A stretch of 12,172 nt of DNA from Gammaproteobacteria bacterium (GTDB taxonomy: Bacteria > Pseudomonadota > Gammaproteobacteria > Pseudomonadales > Pseudohongiellaceae). The position numbers were made by a program, and so were the translations under genes. Numbering within the stretch: the first letter of the stretch is position 1; each line of letters starts with the position of its first letter. The DNA is taken from assembly GCA_003556835.1 (NCBI GenBank), contig PWQG01000032.1, forward strand, positions 1-12,172, read 5' to 3'. Under the pieces are notes generated by a model. The model was given only the letters and a program-made list of their open reading frames with translations, was not told the DNA's origin and did not search any database. Positions 1 to 6,755 of the stretch are shown piece after piece.

Positions 1-1013
1 AATTGGCTGATCAGACGACTGACATCAAGCATGCGATTGGCAAAGCCCCATTCATTATCGAACCAGACCAGCACTTTCAACAGGCGTTTGCCGCTGACGC
101 GGGTCTGGCTCAGGTCAACAATGGCCGAACGCGGATCATGATTGAAATCGCAGGAAGCCAGGGGCTCACTGGTGCAACCCAGCACACCCGGCAGCAGGCT
201 GTGCGCCGCCTCCTGCAACGCCGCATTCACACTCTCTGCCGTCACATCACTGCCCAGGGTCACCGACAGATCGATGACCGAGACATTGACCGTGGGTACA
301 CGCATGGCCTGCGCCGTGAAGCGGCCATCGAGGTGCGGCAGGATGCGCCCGATACCCCGGGCCAGGCCAGTATCCACCGGAATGATGGACTGCACGGCGC
401 TGCGAGTCTTGCGCAGATCCTGATGGTGGTAGGCATCAATCACCGGCTGATCATTCATCGCCGAATGGATGGTGGTGATGACCCCGTACTCGACGCTGAA
501 CGCCTCGTCCAGGGCCTGGATCACCGGAACGATACAGTTGGTGGTGCAGGAGGCATTGGAGATGATGCGATGCCCGGGCTGCAGCGCTGAGTGGTTCACC
601 CCGTAGACAATGGTGGCATCCACATCCGCACGCGCCGGCTGGGAGAACAACACCCGACCAGCGCCCCGGGTCAGATGCAGTTCCGCCGTCTCACGGTCAT
701 CGAAACTGCCAGTGCACTCCAGCACCAGGTCGACGTCGAGCTCCCGCCAGGGCAGGGCGGAAACCTCGGTTTCGCTGCAGACCCGGATTTCCTGGCCTTC
801 AATGCTCAGCGTGTCCGCAGAAAGCACCGAAACTTCGCCCGGAAACCGCCCATGGATGCTGTCATAGCGGGTCAGATGTGCCATCGACTCGATGTCGGCC
901 ACATCATTGATGGCAACAATCTCCAGGTCCTGCCGCACACCCTGTTCGAAAAAGGCGCGCAGCACACAACGCCCGATCCGTCCGTAACCATTGATGGCAA
1001 TACGGTAGGCCAT
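1..1013 (-). CDS. epd: D-erythrose-4-phosphate dehydrogenase (partial, C-terminal end off window)
   Basis: Cytosolic NAD-dependent enzyme that oxidises erythrose 4-phosphate to 4-phosphoerythronate, the first step of the DXP-dependent pyridoxal 5'-phosphate pathway. The N-terminal Rossmann motif is INGYGRIGR (residues 7-15). The catalytic cysteine is C156 in SNASCTTN and the general base is H183 in TIHSAMND. The SAMND sequence after that histidine, where GAPDH normally has SYTND, and the ending NEWGFANRMLD match E. coli Epd and argue against GapA. 337 codons are visible against about 339 in E. coli, so only a few residues are missing at the left edge. The ATG at 1013 is preceded by AGGA at a 6-nt spacing. 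It lies 36 nt downstream of the tkt stop on the same strand, so the two are probably cotranscribed; tkt also makes the substrate erythrose 4-phosphate. A class-I GAPDH is the alternative, judged less likely. Confidence 0.93.
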   Translation of the reverse strand, partial: MAYRIAINGYGRIGRCVLRAFFEQGVRQDLEIVAINDVADIESMAHLTRYDSIHGRFPGEVSVLSADTLSIEGQEIRVCSETEVSALPWRELDVDLVLECTGSFDDRETAELHLTRGAGRVLFSQPARADVDATIVYGVNHSALQPGHRIISNASCTTNCIVPVIQALDEAFSVEYGVITTIHSAMNDQPVIDAYHHQDLRKTRSAVQSIIPVDTGLARGIGRILPHLDGRFTAQAMRVPTVNVSVIDLSVTLGSDVTAESVNAALQEAAHSLLPGVLGCTSEPLASCDFNHDPRSAIVDLSQTRVSGKRLLKVLVWFDNEWGFANRMLDVSRLISQ

Positions 1014-1049
1014 GAATCATCCTGTCTGTGATGGCTGGTTGATTTGCGC

Positions 1050-3056
1050 TCAGGCGCCGAGCAATGCCTGGGCCCGCTGCGTGATGTTCTCGGCGGTGAA
1101 GCCGAACTCCTTCATCAGGGCCCCACCGGGTGCCGATTCGCCAAAGCTGCGCATGCCGATGATGTCACCCTCCATGCCCACGTACTTGTACCAGCAATCC
1201 ACGGCACCGGCCTCCACGGCCAGGCGCTTGCGCACCGCGGCAGGCAACACCTGCTCCCGGTAGGCACCGTCCTGGGCGTCAAAGACATCGGTTGAAGGCA
1301 TGGAGACAAGTCGCACTTTTTTCCCCTGCTGCGACAGTGACTGCACCGCTTCGCGCGCAGGTGCGACTTCCGAGCCGGTGGCCATGACGATCAGCTCCGG
1401 GGTTCCTTCACAATCCTCCAGCACATAAGCGCCGCGCTCAATGCCCTGCAACTGCGCCGCATTGCGATCCTGATGCGGCAAACCCTGACGCGAGAACACC
1501 AGTGAGGTCGGACCTTCACTGCGTTGCAGCGCCCGTTTCCAGGCCACGGCGGTCTCCACATCATCGGCGGGCCGCCAGACCGACATGTTCGGTGTGCAGC
1601 GCAGTGTGGTCAGCTGCTCCACCGGTTGGTGGGTCGGTCCGTCCTCGCCCTGACCGATGGAGTCATGGGTATAGACAAGGATGCTGTGCTGCTTCATCAG
1701 CGCGGCCATACGCACGGCATTGCGGGCATACTCCATGAAAATCAGGAAGGTGCCGCCGTAGGGAATGAATCCGCCATGCAGGGCGATGCCGCTCATGATG
1801 GCGGTCATGCCGAATTCACGCACGCCGTAAAAAATGTAGTTGCCATCAGCCTTGTCCGACACCGGCACACTGCCATCCCACTTGGTCAGGTTGGAGCCGG
1901 TCAGGTCCGCCGAACCACCAATCAGTTCCGGCAGCAACTCTCCATAGGCATTCAGACACTTCTGCGAAGCCTTGCGGCTGGCAATGCTCTCGCCGTTCTC
2001 CTGGCACTTGGCGATGAAGGCATTGGCCTCCTGCTCAAAGTACCCCGGCAGCTGCCCCTTGAGACGACGCACCAGTTCCATGGCCAGTTCCGGATGGGCT
2101 TCCTCATAACGGGTCATCTGTTCTTTCCAGGCGGACTCGGCCTGGAAACCTTTCTCGCGTGCGTCCCAGTCCTTGTAGACCGGCTCGGGAATTTCAAACG
2201 GTCCATGCTCCCAACCCAGCTCCTTGCGCGCCAGGGCAATTTCCTCGTCGCCCAGCGGCGCTCCGTGAATGCCAGCCGTGCCCTTCTTGTTGGGCGCACC
2301 AAAACCGATCACGGTCTTGCAGCGAATGATGCTGGGGCGCTTGTTTTCATTGCGCGCGGCAACAATGGCCTCCCGCACCTGATCCGGATCATGACCGTCG
2401 ACCGAGATCACATGCCAGCCATAGGACTCAAAACGCTGCGCCGTATCGTCGGTGAACCAGCCCTGTACCTCGCCGTCGATGGAAATGCCATTGTCGTCAT
2501 AGAACAGGACCAGCTTGCCCAGCTCCAGCGTGCCCGCCAGGGAGCAGACTTCATGGGAGATGCCTTCCATCAGGCAGCCATCCCCGGCAAAAACATAGGT
2601 GAAGTGATCGATGATCTCGTGCCCGGGACGGTTGAACTGCGCGGCCAGCGTCTTCTCGGCAATGGCCATGCCAACGGCGTTGGCCAGGCCCTGACCCAGC
2701 GGGCCGGTCGTGGTCTCGACACCCGGCGTGTAGCCGAACTCGGGGTGGCCCGGCGTTTTCGAATGCAGTTGGCGGAAGTTCTTCAGTTCCTCGATCGGCA
2801 GGTCGTAGCCGCTGAGGTGGAGCAGGGAGTAAACGAGCATCGAGCCATGGCCATTGGAGAGGACAAAACGGTCACGGTTGATCCAGGCGGGATTGACCGG
2901 GTTATGGCTGAGGAAGTCATTCCAGAGCACTTCGGCGATATCGGCCATGCCCATGGGGGCGCCGGGGTGTCCCGAATTGGCTTTCTGGACGGCGTCCATA
3001 CTCAGGGCACGGATGGCATTGGCGCACTCTCTGCGCGATGTGGCTCGCTCAGTCAT
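1050..3056 (-). CDS. tkt: Transketolase
   Basis: Thiamine-diphosphate enzyme of the non-oxidative pentose phosphate pathway, moving two-carbon units between ketose and aldose phosphates. The 668-residue product has the usual family length (E. coli TktA 663). The N-terminal pyrophosphate domain contains SGHPGAPMG (H30), NGH (H70), GPLGQG (118-123) and the ThDP/Mg motif from GDG (158-160) to DDN (187-189). H264 is in GIHGAP. The central pyrimidine domain has GGSADLTGSN (380-389), E414 in REFGM, and H464 and H476 around THDSIGQGEDG. A C-terminal transketolase domain follows. The ATG at 3056 is chosen because protein similarity starts there (MTERATSRRECANAIRALSM) and AGAGGAG lies 9 nt upstream (3066-3072). 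The reading frame is open for another 137 codons upstream, but that stretch encodes a YhaV-type toxin, so an 805-residue transketolase would be an artefact or a fusion. All catalytic residues checked are intact. Confidence 0.95.
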   Translation of the reverse strand: MTERATSRRECANAIRALSMDAVQKANSGHPGAPMGMADIAEVLWNDFLSHNPVNPAWINRDRFVLSNGHGSMLVYSLLHLSGYDLPIEELKNFRQLHSKTPGHPEFGYTPGVETTTGPLGQGLANAVGMAIAEKTLAAQFNRPGHEIIDHFTYVFAGDGCLMEGISHEVCSLAGTLELGKLVLFYDDNGISIDGEVQGWFTDDTAQRFESYGWHVISVDGHDPDQVREAIVAARNENKRPSIIRCKTVIGFGAPNKKGTAGIHGAPLGDEEIALARKELGWEHGPFEIPEPVYKDWDAREKGFQAESAWKEQMTRYEEAHPELAMELVRRLKGQLPGYFEQEANAFIAKCQENGESIASRKASQKCLNAYGELLPELIGGSADLTGSNLTKWDGSVPVSDKADGNYIFYGVREFGMTAIMSGIALHGGFIPYGGTFLIFMEYARNAVRMAALMKQHSILVYTHDSIGQGEDGPTHQPVEQLTTLRCTPNMSVWRPADDVETAVAWKRALQRSEGPTSLVFSRQGLPHQDRNAAQLQGIERGAYVLEDCEGTPELIVMATGSEVAPAREAVQSLSQQGKKVRLVSMPSTDVFDAQDGAYREQVLPAAVRKRLAVEAGAVDCWYKYVGMEGDIIGMRSFGESAPGGALMKEFGFTAENITQRAQALLGA

Positions 3057-3467
3057 TCTCTGGAGCTCCTCTGGGAACAGGGGGAATTTGGAAAGGGCGT
3101 ATTTTCCCGCAGATTGGCGGCATTTTCCATAGAAAATACGCGTTTCATTGACCCACGCGTATACAATGATGCGGGATTCGGAATCATAGCGGAAGTACAG
3201 GCGGAAGCGTCCACCTGTGCGAGCGCGACGCCAGTGCCGATGCTCCGGACCCAGCGTGTTGCCCTGACGATATCCGTCCCGACCCGGGTCCTGCGGAATC
3301 ACATCCAGCATGAGTCGGCTGAGAGCGCGAAATAATTTGACGTTGGCATTCGTCCCGAAGCTTTCCGGATTATTCCGCCGCGCCCGCTCGGTAGCAAGCT
3401 GCAACTTCCGCAGCTGCTCGATCAGGCAATCGTGGAACAACAACGTCCATCCATGGCGTTGCAACAT
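3057..3467 (-). pseudogene. yhaV: YhaV-family RelE-superfamily toxin, altered C-terminus, no stop codon of its own
   Basis: YhaV is a ribosome-dependent mRNA interferase of the RelE/ParE fold, neutralised by PrlF. Residues 1-108 match the family: HGWTLLFHDCLIEQL at the start, then DVIPQDP, YRQGNTLG (66-73) and the core W-R-x(6)-FRLYFRYD-x(4)-IIVYAWVNE (79-108). The ATG at 3467 shares one base with the antitoxin stop (TGATG), so translation is coupled. After residue 108 the expected segment (AYxVFxKML, then GxPPxxW) is absent in frame; instead there are 29 unrelated-looking residues and then the transketolase ATG, with no stop. Reading one frame over gives NAYFLWKM then PP, which resembles the missing helix and ends in TGA overlapping the first tkt codons. 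That suggests indels, so the toxin is probably inactive. It could instead be a diverged functional toxin or a real toxin-transketolase fusion. The homology is clear; the pseudogene status is inference. Confidence 0.68.
3097..3141. repeat. 10-bp inverted repeat at the toxin-tkt junction
   Basis: gcgtattttc (3097-3106) and gaaaatacgc (3132-3141) are perfect complements around a 25-nt loop. Inside lie two copies of attttcc (3101-3107 and 3122-3128). The structure sits exactly where similarity to YhaV is lost and ends about 25 nt before the tkt ribosome-binding site. It may be a rearrangement scar or a leader hairpin of tkt. Confidence 0.5.
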
Positions 3468-3784
3468 CAGATGTCGACTTCCCCCTCAATATCCTGATCA
3501 TCAACAGAATCCGACTCCGCAGCCTCCAGCATGGCATCGACAAGCTCTTCGGGCAGTGAGCCGATATTGCGGCCCTGACGGATGTCCGCTTCGAGCAACG
3601 CCAGAAAGGCTCCGATAGCCGGATCACGATGCGGCTCATCCGACCGGCTCACCACGATTTCCTCACCGCGAAGCTCGAATGTCAACTTTCCTCCCTGACT
3701 GACACCCAGCGCCTGCCGGATCGCCTTGGGCAAGGTAATCTGCCCCTTTGACGTCAATGTAGCCTGCTCACGGATTCCGGACAC
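3467..3784 (-). CDS. prlF: PrlF-family antitoxin (AbrB/SpoVT fold)
   Basis: Antitoxin of a type II PrlF-YhaV module. It should bind and inhibit the toxin and, through its N-terminal swapped-hairpin DNA-binding domain, repress its own promoter. Residues 9-38 (TLTSKGQITLPKAIRQAL, then GGKLTFEL) are the AbrB-like domain. The middle segment DPAIGAFLALLEADI is characteristic of PrlF, and the acidic tail (AAESDSVDDQDIEGEVD) resembles the toxin-binding end of PrlF. The start chosen is GTG at 3784, giving 105 residues against 111 in E. coli, with GAGGTG 8 nt upstream. The longer in-frame ATG at 3850 is rejected because it lies upstream of the predicted promoter -35 box, so it would not be on the transcript. 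The stop overlaps the toxin ATG by one base. Family assignment is firm; the exact start is inference. Confidence 0.86.
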   Translation of the reverse strand: MSGIREQATLTSKGQITLPKAIRQALGVSQGGKLTFELRGEEIVVSRSDEPHRDPAIGAFLALLEADIRQGRNIGSLPEELVDAMLEAAESDSVDDQDIEGEVDI

Positions 3785-3817
3785 CTTCCTGTCACCTCGT
3801 AAAAAGTCTTTGGGCGG

Positions 3818-3846
3818 ACTGTAAGGAATATTCCTTACCCTGTCAA
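3818..3846 (-). promoter_or_regulatory. Sigma-70 promoter with palindromic operator upstream of prlF
   Basis: On the minus strand TTGACA (3841-3846, perfect -35) is followed by a 17-bp spacer and TACAGT (3818-3823, four of six to consensus). The spacer and the edge of the -10 box are filled by a perfect 18-bp palindrome, gtaaggaatattccttac, at 3821-3838. A repressor bound there would block RNA polymerase, which fits the autoregulation known for PrlF-YhaV. The predicted transcript starts near 3811, upstream of the GTG at 3784. Confidence 0.72.
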
Positions 3847-3937
3847 TCATATGTATCCCGTGGAAAGACTGGCGGACAGCGAAAAACGCCGAATGGATTG
3901 GTCAGGGCAGCCCCGGTTCAAGTCAGAGCAACAGTAC

Positions 3938-4171
3938 TCAATCCAGATAGCGCCGAGGCACCCGAACCCGCATCCGCGTGACCTCACCGCCCTGTTCTTT
4001 GGTCACCGTAATCAGACGAGACCCACAACGCCCGTCGGCGCAGGAAATTTCCCGGATGCGCTGCAGATGCTCGGCACGCTCCTGACTGGCAATCTCGTTC
4101 CTCTCCCGCGCTTCTTCCAGGGCGGTGCAGCCGGTGACGGCAAGGGCCGTCAGCAGGATCAGAAGTCTCAT
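3938..4171 (-). CDS. Small lipoprotein of unknown function
   Basis: A 77-residue protein with a lipoprotein signal: MRLLILLTALAVTGC has a short basic start, a hydrophobic core and a lipobox ending at C15. The mature chain is about 63 residues. Its first part is charged and helical (ALEEARERNEIASQERAEHLQRIREI). A CADGRC motif follows, whose two cysteines could form a disulfide in the periplasm, and the tail is basic and strand-like (RMRVRVPRRYLD). Residue 2 is R and C15 is followed by T and A, so no Asp at +2 inner-membrane retention signal is seen; outer-membrane sorting is expected but inferred. The ATG at 4171 is preferred over ATG 4201 because the lipobox then sits at the normal distance and GGAG lies 10 nt upstream. 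It is transcribed away from the channel gene. I do not recognise the family. Confidence 0.72.
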   Translation of the reverse strand: MRLLILLTALAVTGCTALEEARERNEIASQERAEHLQRIREISCADGRCGSRLITVTKEQGGEVTRMRVRVPRRYLD

Positions 4172-4217
4172 AGTTTGCAGTCTCCGATGTTCATGAAGCA
4201 TTCACCCACCAATCACG

Positions 4218-4225
4218 AGTATACT
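4218..4225. promoter_or_regulatory. Self-complementary AGTATACT box in the divergent lipoprotein/channel intergenic region
   Basis: The octamer agtatact is its own reverse complement and provides a TATACT -10-like hexamer on both strands (plus 4220-4225, minus 4218-4223). On the plus strand it ends only 7 nt before the channel ATG. On the minus strand it lies about 46 nt upstream of the lipoprotein ATG. I see no good -35 hexamer at 15-19 bp on either strand, so this is a weak call. Confidence 0.35.
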
Positions 4226-4232
4226 ACCGCGC

Positions 4233-6485
4233 ATGACTGGAACCCGCGCCTACATCATACCGTTTTTCCTGTTTCTGCTGGCGCTGTCGGCAGGCTCCGC
4301 CCTGGCGCAACCCGGCGTTGATACAGCCGGAACCGGGACTGAAAATCCCGAACAACTGGCCTCACAGATCGACGGTGGCCAGCTGCAGTCATTGATCGAT
4401 ACACTGGAAGACCCCGAGCGCCGTGCCATTTTCCTGGAGCGGCTGAATACCCTCCGGGCGCTGCAACAGGAGGAACGCCCGGAAAGCGCCGACGCCTCCA
4501 CGGTCAGCGGGCTCTCTGAACGCCTGATCGAAACCGCCTCCGGGGCTATCGACGGGCTGACATCCAGACTGCAGGGCGCCCTGGCCTACATCAATACGGC
4601 GCCCAATGCGCTCAACAGCGCCTGGGCTATTGTGCTGGACCCGGAACAACGCCTGGTGGTCGGGGAGATGATCGCGATTGTCGTTGGCACACTCCTTAGC
4701 GCCCTTGCCGGAGCCTGGATGGTCCGCTGGCTGCTCGAACGGCCCTGGCAGCGAATCCGTGAGCGCGCCAACAACCATGTGCTCAACAAGGCGCTGCTGT
4801 TGGTGATTGCCCTGGTATTGCGACTGGTACCACTGGCCGTGTTCCTGGGGCTCGCCTATCTGATCCTGCCCGTGCTCGACCCGGAGCCGCTCACGCGCAC
4901 GGTGCTGCTCTTTCTGGTGTACGCCCACCTGATCGCGCAGACCATCATGACCACCGCACGCACAGCCCTGGCGGTGCACAATCCCGAGCTGCGCCCCTAC
5001 AAGCTACAGGATGAAACCGCCGCCTATGTCTATGTCTGGATCCGACGGGTCACCATCATTTCGGTCTACGGGTATTTCATCAACCAGGCCTTGCTTCTGT
5101 TGGGCATGGATGGGGAATTCCAGAATCTGCTGGTCGACCTGACGGGTCTGATCGTGGCCCTGCTGTTCGTGGCCATTATCCTGCAGAGCCGCGCGCCGGT
5201 CGCTCAGGCCATCCAGGGAGATCAACAGGGCCCTGGCATGGCCGGGCAACTGCGCGGTACCCTGGCCCGCTTCTGGCACTTGCTCGCCTTTCTCTATGTG
5301 ATCGGCATTTATGTGGTCTGGGTCACGGAACTGGAAGGCGGCTTTGCCTTCATGGTATCGCGCACCTTGGCGACATTGGTGGTCATCATGGTCGCCCGCC
5401 TGGCACTGACCGGTGCTGAACACGGCATGAAAAAAGTCTTCCATATGCCCGACAGACTGCGCAAGGAATATCCCGACCTGGAGCAACGTGCCGACCGCTA
5501 CCGCCCAGCGCTCACCCAGGCCCTGAAAGTGGTCCTGATGAGCATTGCGGCGATCGCCGTCGCCCAGACCTGGGGCCTCAATGCGACCGCCGTGTTTACC
5601 AGCGAGGCGGGGCAGATCTGGCTGGCTCGCCTGGTGCGCATCCTGCTGATTGTCGCGGCGGGCTTGCTCGTCTGGGAGATCATCGCGGCCATGATCGAGC
5701 GTAAGCTACACGCCTCCAGCGGCAACAGCCGACGCCTGATCACCGTGTTGCCGTTATTGAAAAACGTCGCACGCTTCACGATTGGCGCCGTGGCCATCAT
5801 GATTGTGTTGTCCGAACTGGGCATGAATATCGGTCCGCTGATCGCCAGCGCCGGCGTCATTGGTCTGGCCGTTGGTTTTGGTGCACAAACACTGGTTCGT
5901 GACCTGATCTCCGGCCTCTTTGTCATCTTCGAGGACATCATTGCCGTGGGCGACTGGGTCGAAATCGGCCCGCACACCGGCATCGTCCAGGCCATGCATA
6001 TCCGCACCATGGAACTGCGCGATGTGAGCGGCAATATCCGCGTCATCCCTTTCGGTGATGTGACCAGTGTGCACAAGGTGGCCAGTGACTACAGCTACGC
6101 CATGATCTTCATTGGTGTCGCCTACCGCGAGGACGTCGATGAAGTCACTCCCCTGTTGTCGCAGATCTGTGAGGAGATGCAAGAGGACGAGAAATGGAAG
6201 GACATTATTCTGGAGCCGTTGATGGTGGATGGGGTCAACGAGATGGCCGCTTCGTCCATCGAGATCCGGGTGCGCATCAAGTGTAAGCCACTGGAGCAGT
6301 GGGGGCTGCGCCGTGAGTTCCTGCGCCGCACCAAGAAACTGTTCGACGAACAGGGTATCGAGATTCCCTTCCCGCACCAGACCCTCTACTTTGGTCAGGA
6401 CAAGGACGGCAGTGCGCCGGCTGCGCATATCCGTTTGCAGGAGATGGCGCAACGGGATGGCAGGCCCTCAGAGGATGGACAGTAA
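4233..6485 (+). CDS. ybiO: MscS-family mechanosensitive ion channel, YbiO type
   Basis: Large inner-membrane MscS-family channel, expected to open under membrane tension and release solutes on osmotic down-shock. The 750 residues are close to E. coli YbiO (741). A signal peptide (residues 1-25, ending SALA|QP) leads into an acidic, helical periplasmic domain of about 110 residues. Roughly ten hydrophobic segments follow from residue 145. The loop NPELRPYKLQDETAAY matches the corresponding YbiO region. The MscS pore helix and beta domain start near residue 530: MNIGPLIASAGVIGLAVGFG, then AQTLVRDLISGLF and GDWVEIG. The C-terminal alpha/beta domain ends with EQGIEIPFPHQTLYF, typical of the family. 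No clear Shine-Dalgarno precedes the ATG at 4233, and a TATACT box ends 7 nt before it, so the mRNA may be leaderless. Family membership is certain; conductance and orthology to YbiO are inferred. Confidence 0.93.
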   Translation: MTGTRAYIIPFFLFLLALSAGSALAQPGVDTAGTGTENPEQLASQIDGGQLQSLIDTLEDPERRAIFLERLNTLRALQQEERPESADASTVSGLSERLIETASGAIDGLTSRLQGALAYINTAPNALNSAWAIVLDPEQRLVVGEMIAIVVGTLLSALAGAWMVRWLLERPWQRIRERANNHVLNKALLLVIALVLRLVPLAVFLGLAYLILPVLDPEPLTRTVLLFLVYAHLIAQTIMTTARTALAVHNPELRPYKLQDETAAYVYVWIRRVTIISVYGYFINQALLLLGMDGEFQNLLVDLTGLIVALLFVAIILQSRAPVAQAIQGDQQGPGMAGQLRGTLARFWHLLAFLYVIGIYVVWVTELEGGFAFMVSRTLATLVVIMVARLALTGAEHGMKKVFHMPDRLRKEYPDLEQRADRYRPALTQALKVVLMSIAAIAVAQTWGLNATAVFTSEAGQIWLARLVRILLIVAAGLLVWEIIAAMIERKLHASSGNSRRLITVLPLLKNVARFTIGAVAIMIVLSELGMNIGPLIASAGVIGLAVGFGAQTLVRDLISGLFVIFEDIIAVGDWVEIGPHTGIVQAMHIRTMELRDVSGNIRVIPFGDVTSVHKVASDYSYAMIFIGVAYREDVDEVTPLLSQICEEMQEDEKWKDIILEPLMVDGVNEMAASSIEIRVRIKCKPLEQWGLRREFLRRTKKLFDEQGIEIPFPHQTLYFGQDKDGSAPAAHIRLQEMAQRDGRPSEDGQ

Positions 6486-6755
6486 ATACAGCACCACAAG
6501 CGTGAGCACGGCGCACAATCCCTGGCAGAAAGCCACCGGATTGCGCTCCGGCAAAGGGGGGCGCTACTGCACCTGCAGGGTGCCATTGCCTCGCAGCTGG
6601 TCTTCGAAGCCAGTGCCGGCTATCGGGTCAGCCACTACCAGGCGGCTTACAATGCCGAGCGTTTCGGTCCCTTGCCGGATATCGGCAAGGCCCAGGAGCC
6701 ATTGTTCGTTTGCCCTCGCTCAGTAACAGTTAGTTGTCAGTACCGTCCAAGTGAC
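6486..6755 (+). other. 270-bp gap with a coding-like remnant and a strong hairpin
   Basis: No start-to-stop gene is supported here. The plus-strand frame that continues from just after the channel TAA into the DUF3047 frame is open throughout, uses mostly G/C third positions and reads like protein (for example SQLVFEASAGYRVSHYQ, then AERFGPLPDIGKA). The only ATG in it before the DUF3047 starts is at 6672. It may be the 3' part of a decayed gene that lost its beginning. I do not recognise the family. Confidence 0.35.
6670..6690. repeat. Perfect 8-bp inverted repeat, 5-nt loop
   Basis: The arms are ccttgccg (6670-6677) and cggcaagg (6683-6690), separated by gatat. The stem is GC-rich and would be stable in RNA. 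It follows the channel gene by about 185 nt and precedes the DUF3047 start by 66 nt. There is no T-run after it on the plus strand, nor a complementary run for the minus strand, so it is not a standard intrinsic terminator. Confidence 0.5.

Noticed and set aside
1..1013. Annotation as glyceraldehyde-3-phosphate dehydrogenase
   Set aside because: HSAMND after the active-site histidine and the overall match to E. coli Epd favour erythrose-4-phosphate dehydrogenase, as does its position after tkt.
3..1031. Plus-strand open frames over epd
   Set aside because: They are shadows of epd; the minus-strand product has the complete dehydrogenase motifs.
1524..3335. A 603-codon plus-strand open frame
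   Set aside because: It is antisense to transketolase, whose motifs are unmistakable on the minus strand. Its composition (many H, G and R residues, no domain) is that of a mirror frame in GC-rich coding DNA.
3785..3850. N-terminal extension of the antitoxin from ATG 3850
   Set aside because: The ATG lies upstream of the predicted -35 box, and the added 22 residues have no counterpart in the E. coli PrlF N-terminus.
3851..3937. Terminator after the small lipoprotein gene
   Set aside because: The only candidate, gcg-aaaaa-cgc, has three base pairs; no intrinsic terminator is visible.
6536..6551. Hairpin ccgga-ttgcgc-tccgg as channel terminator
   Set aside because: The stem is only five base pairs and has no T-run after it.
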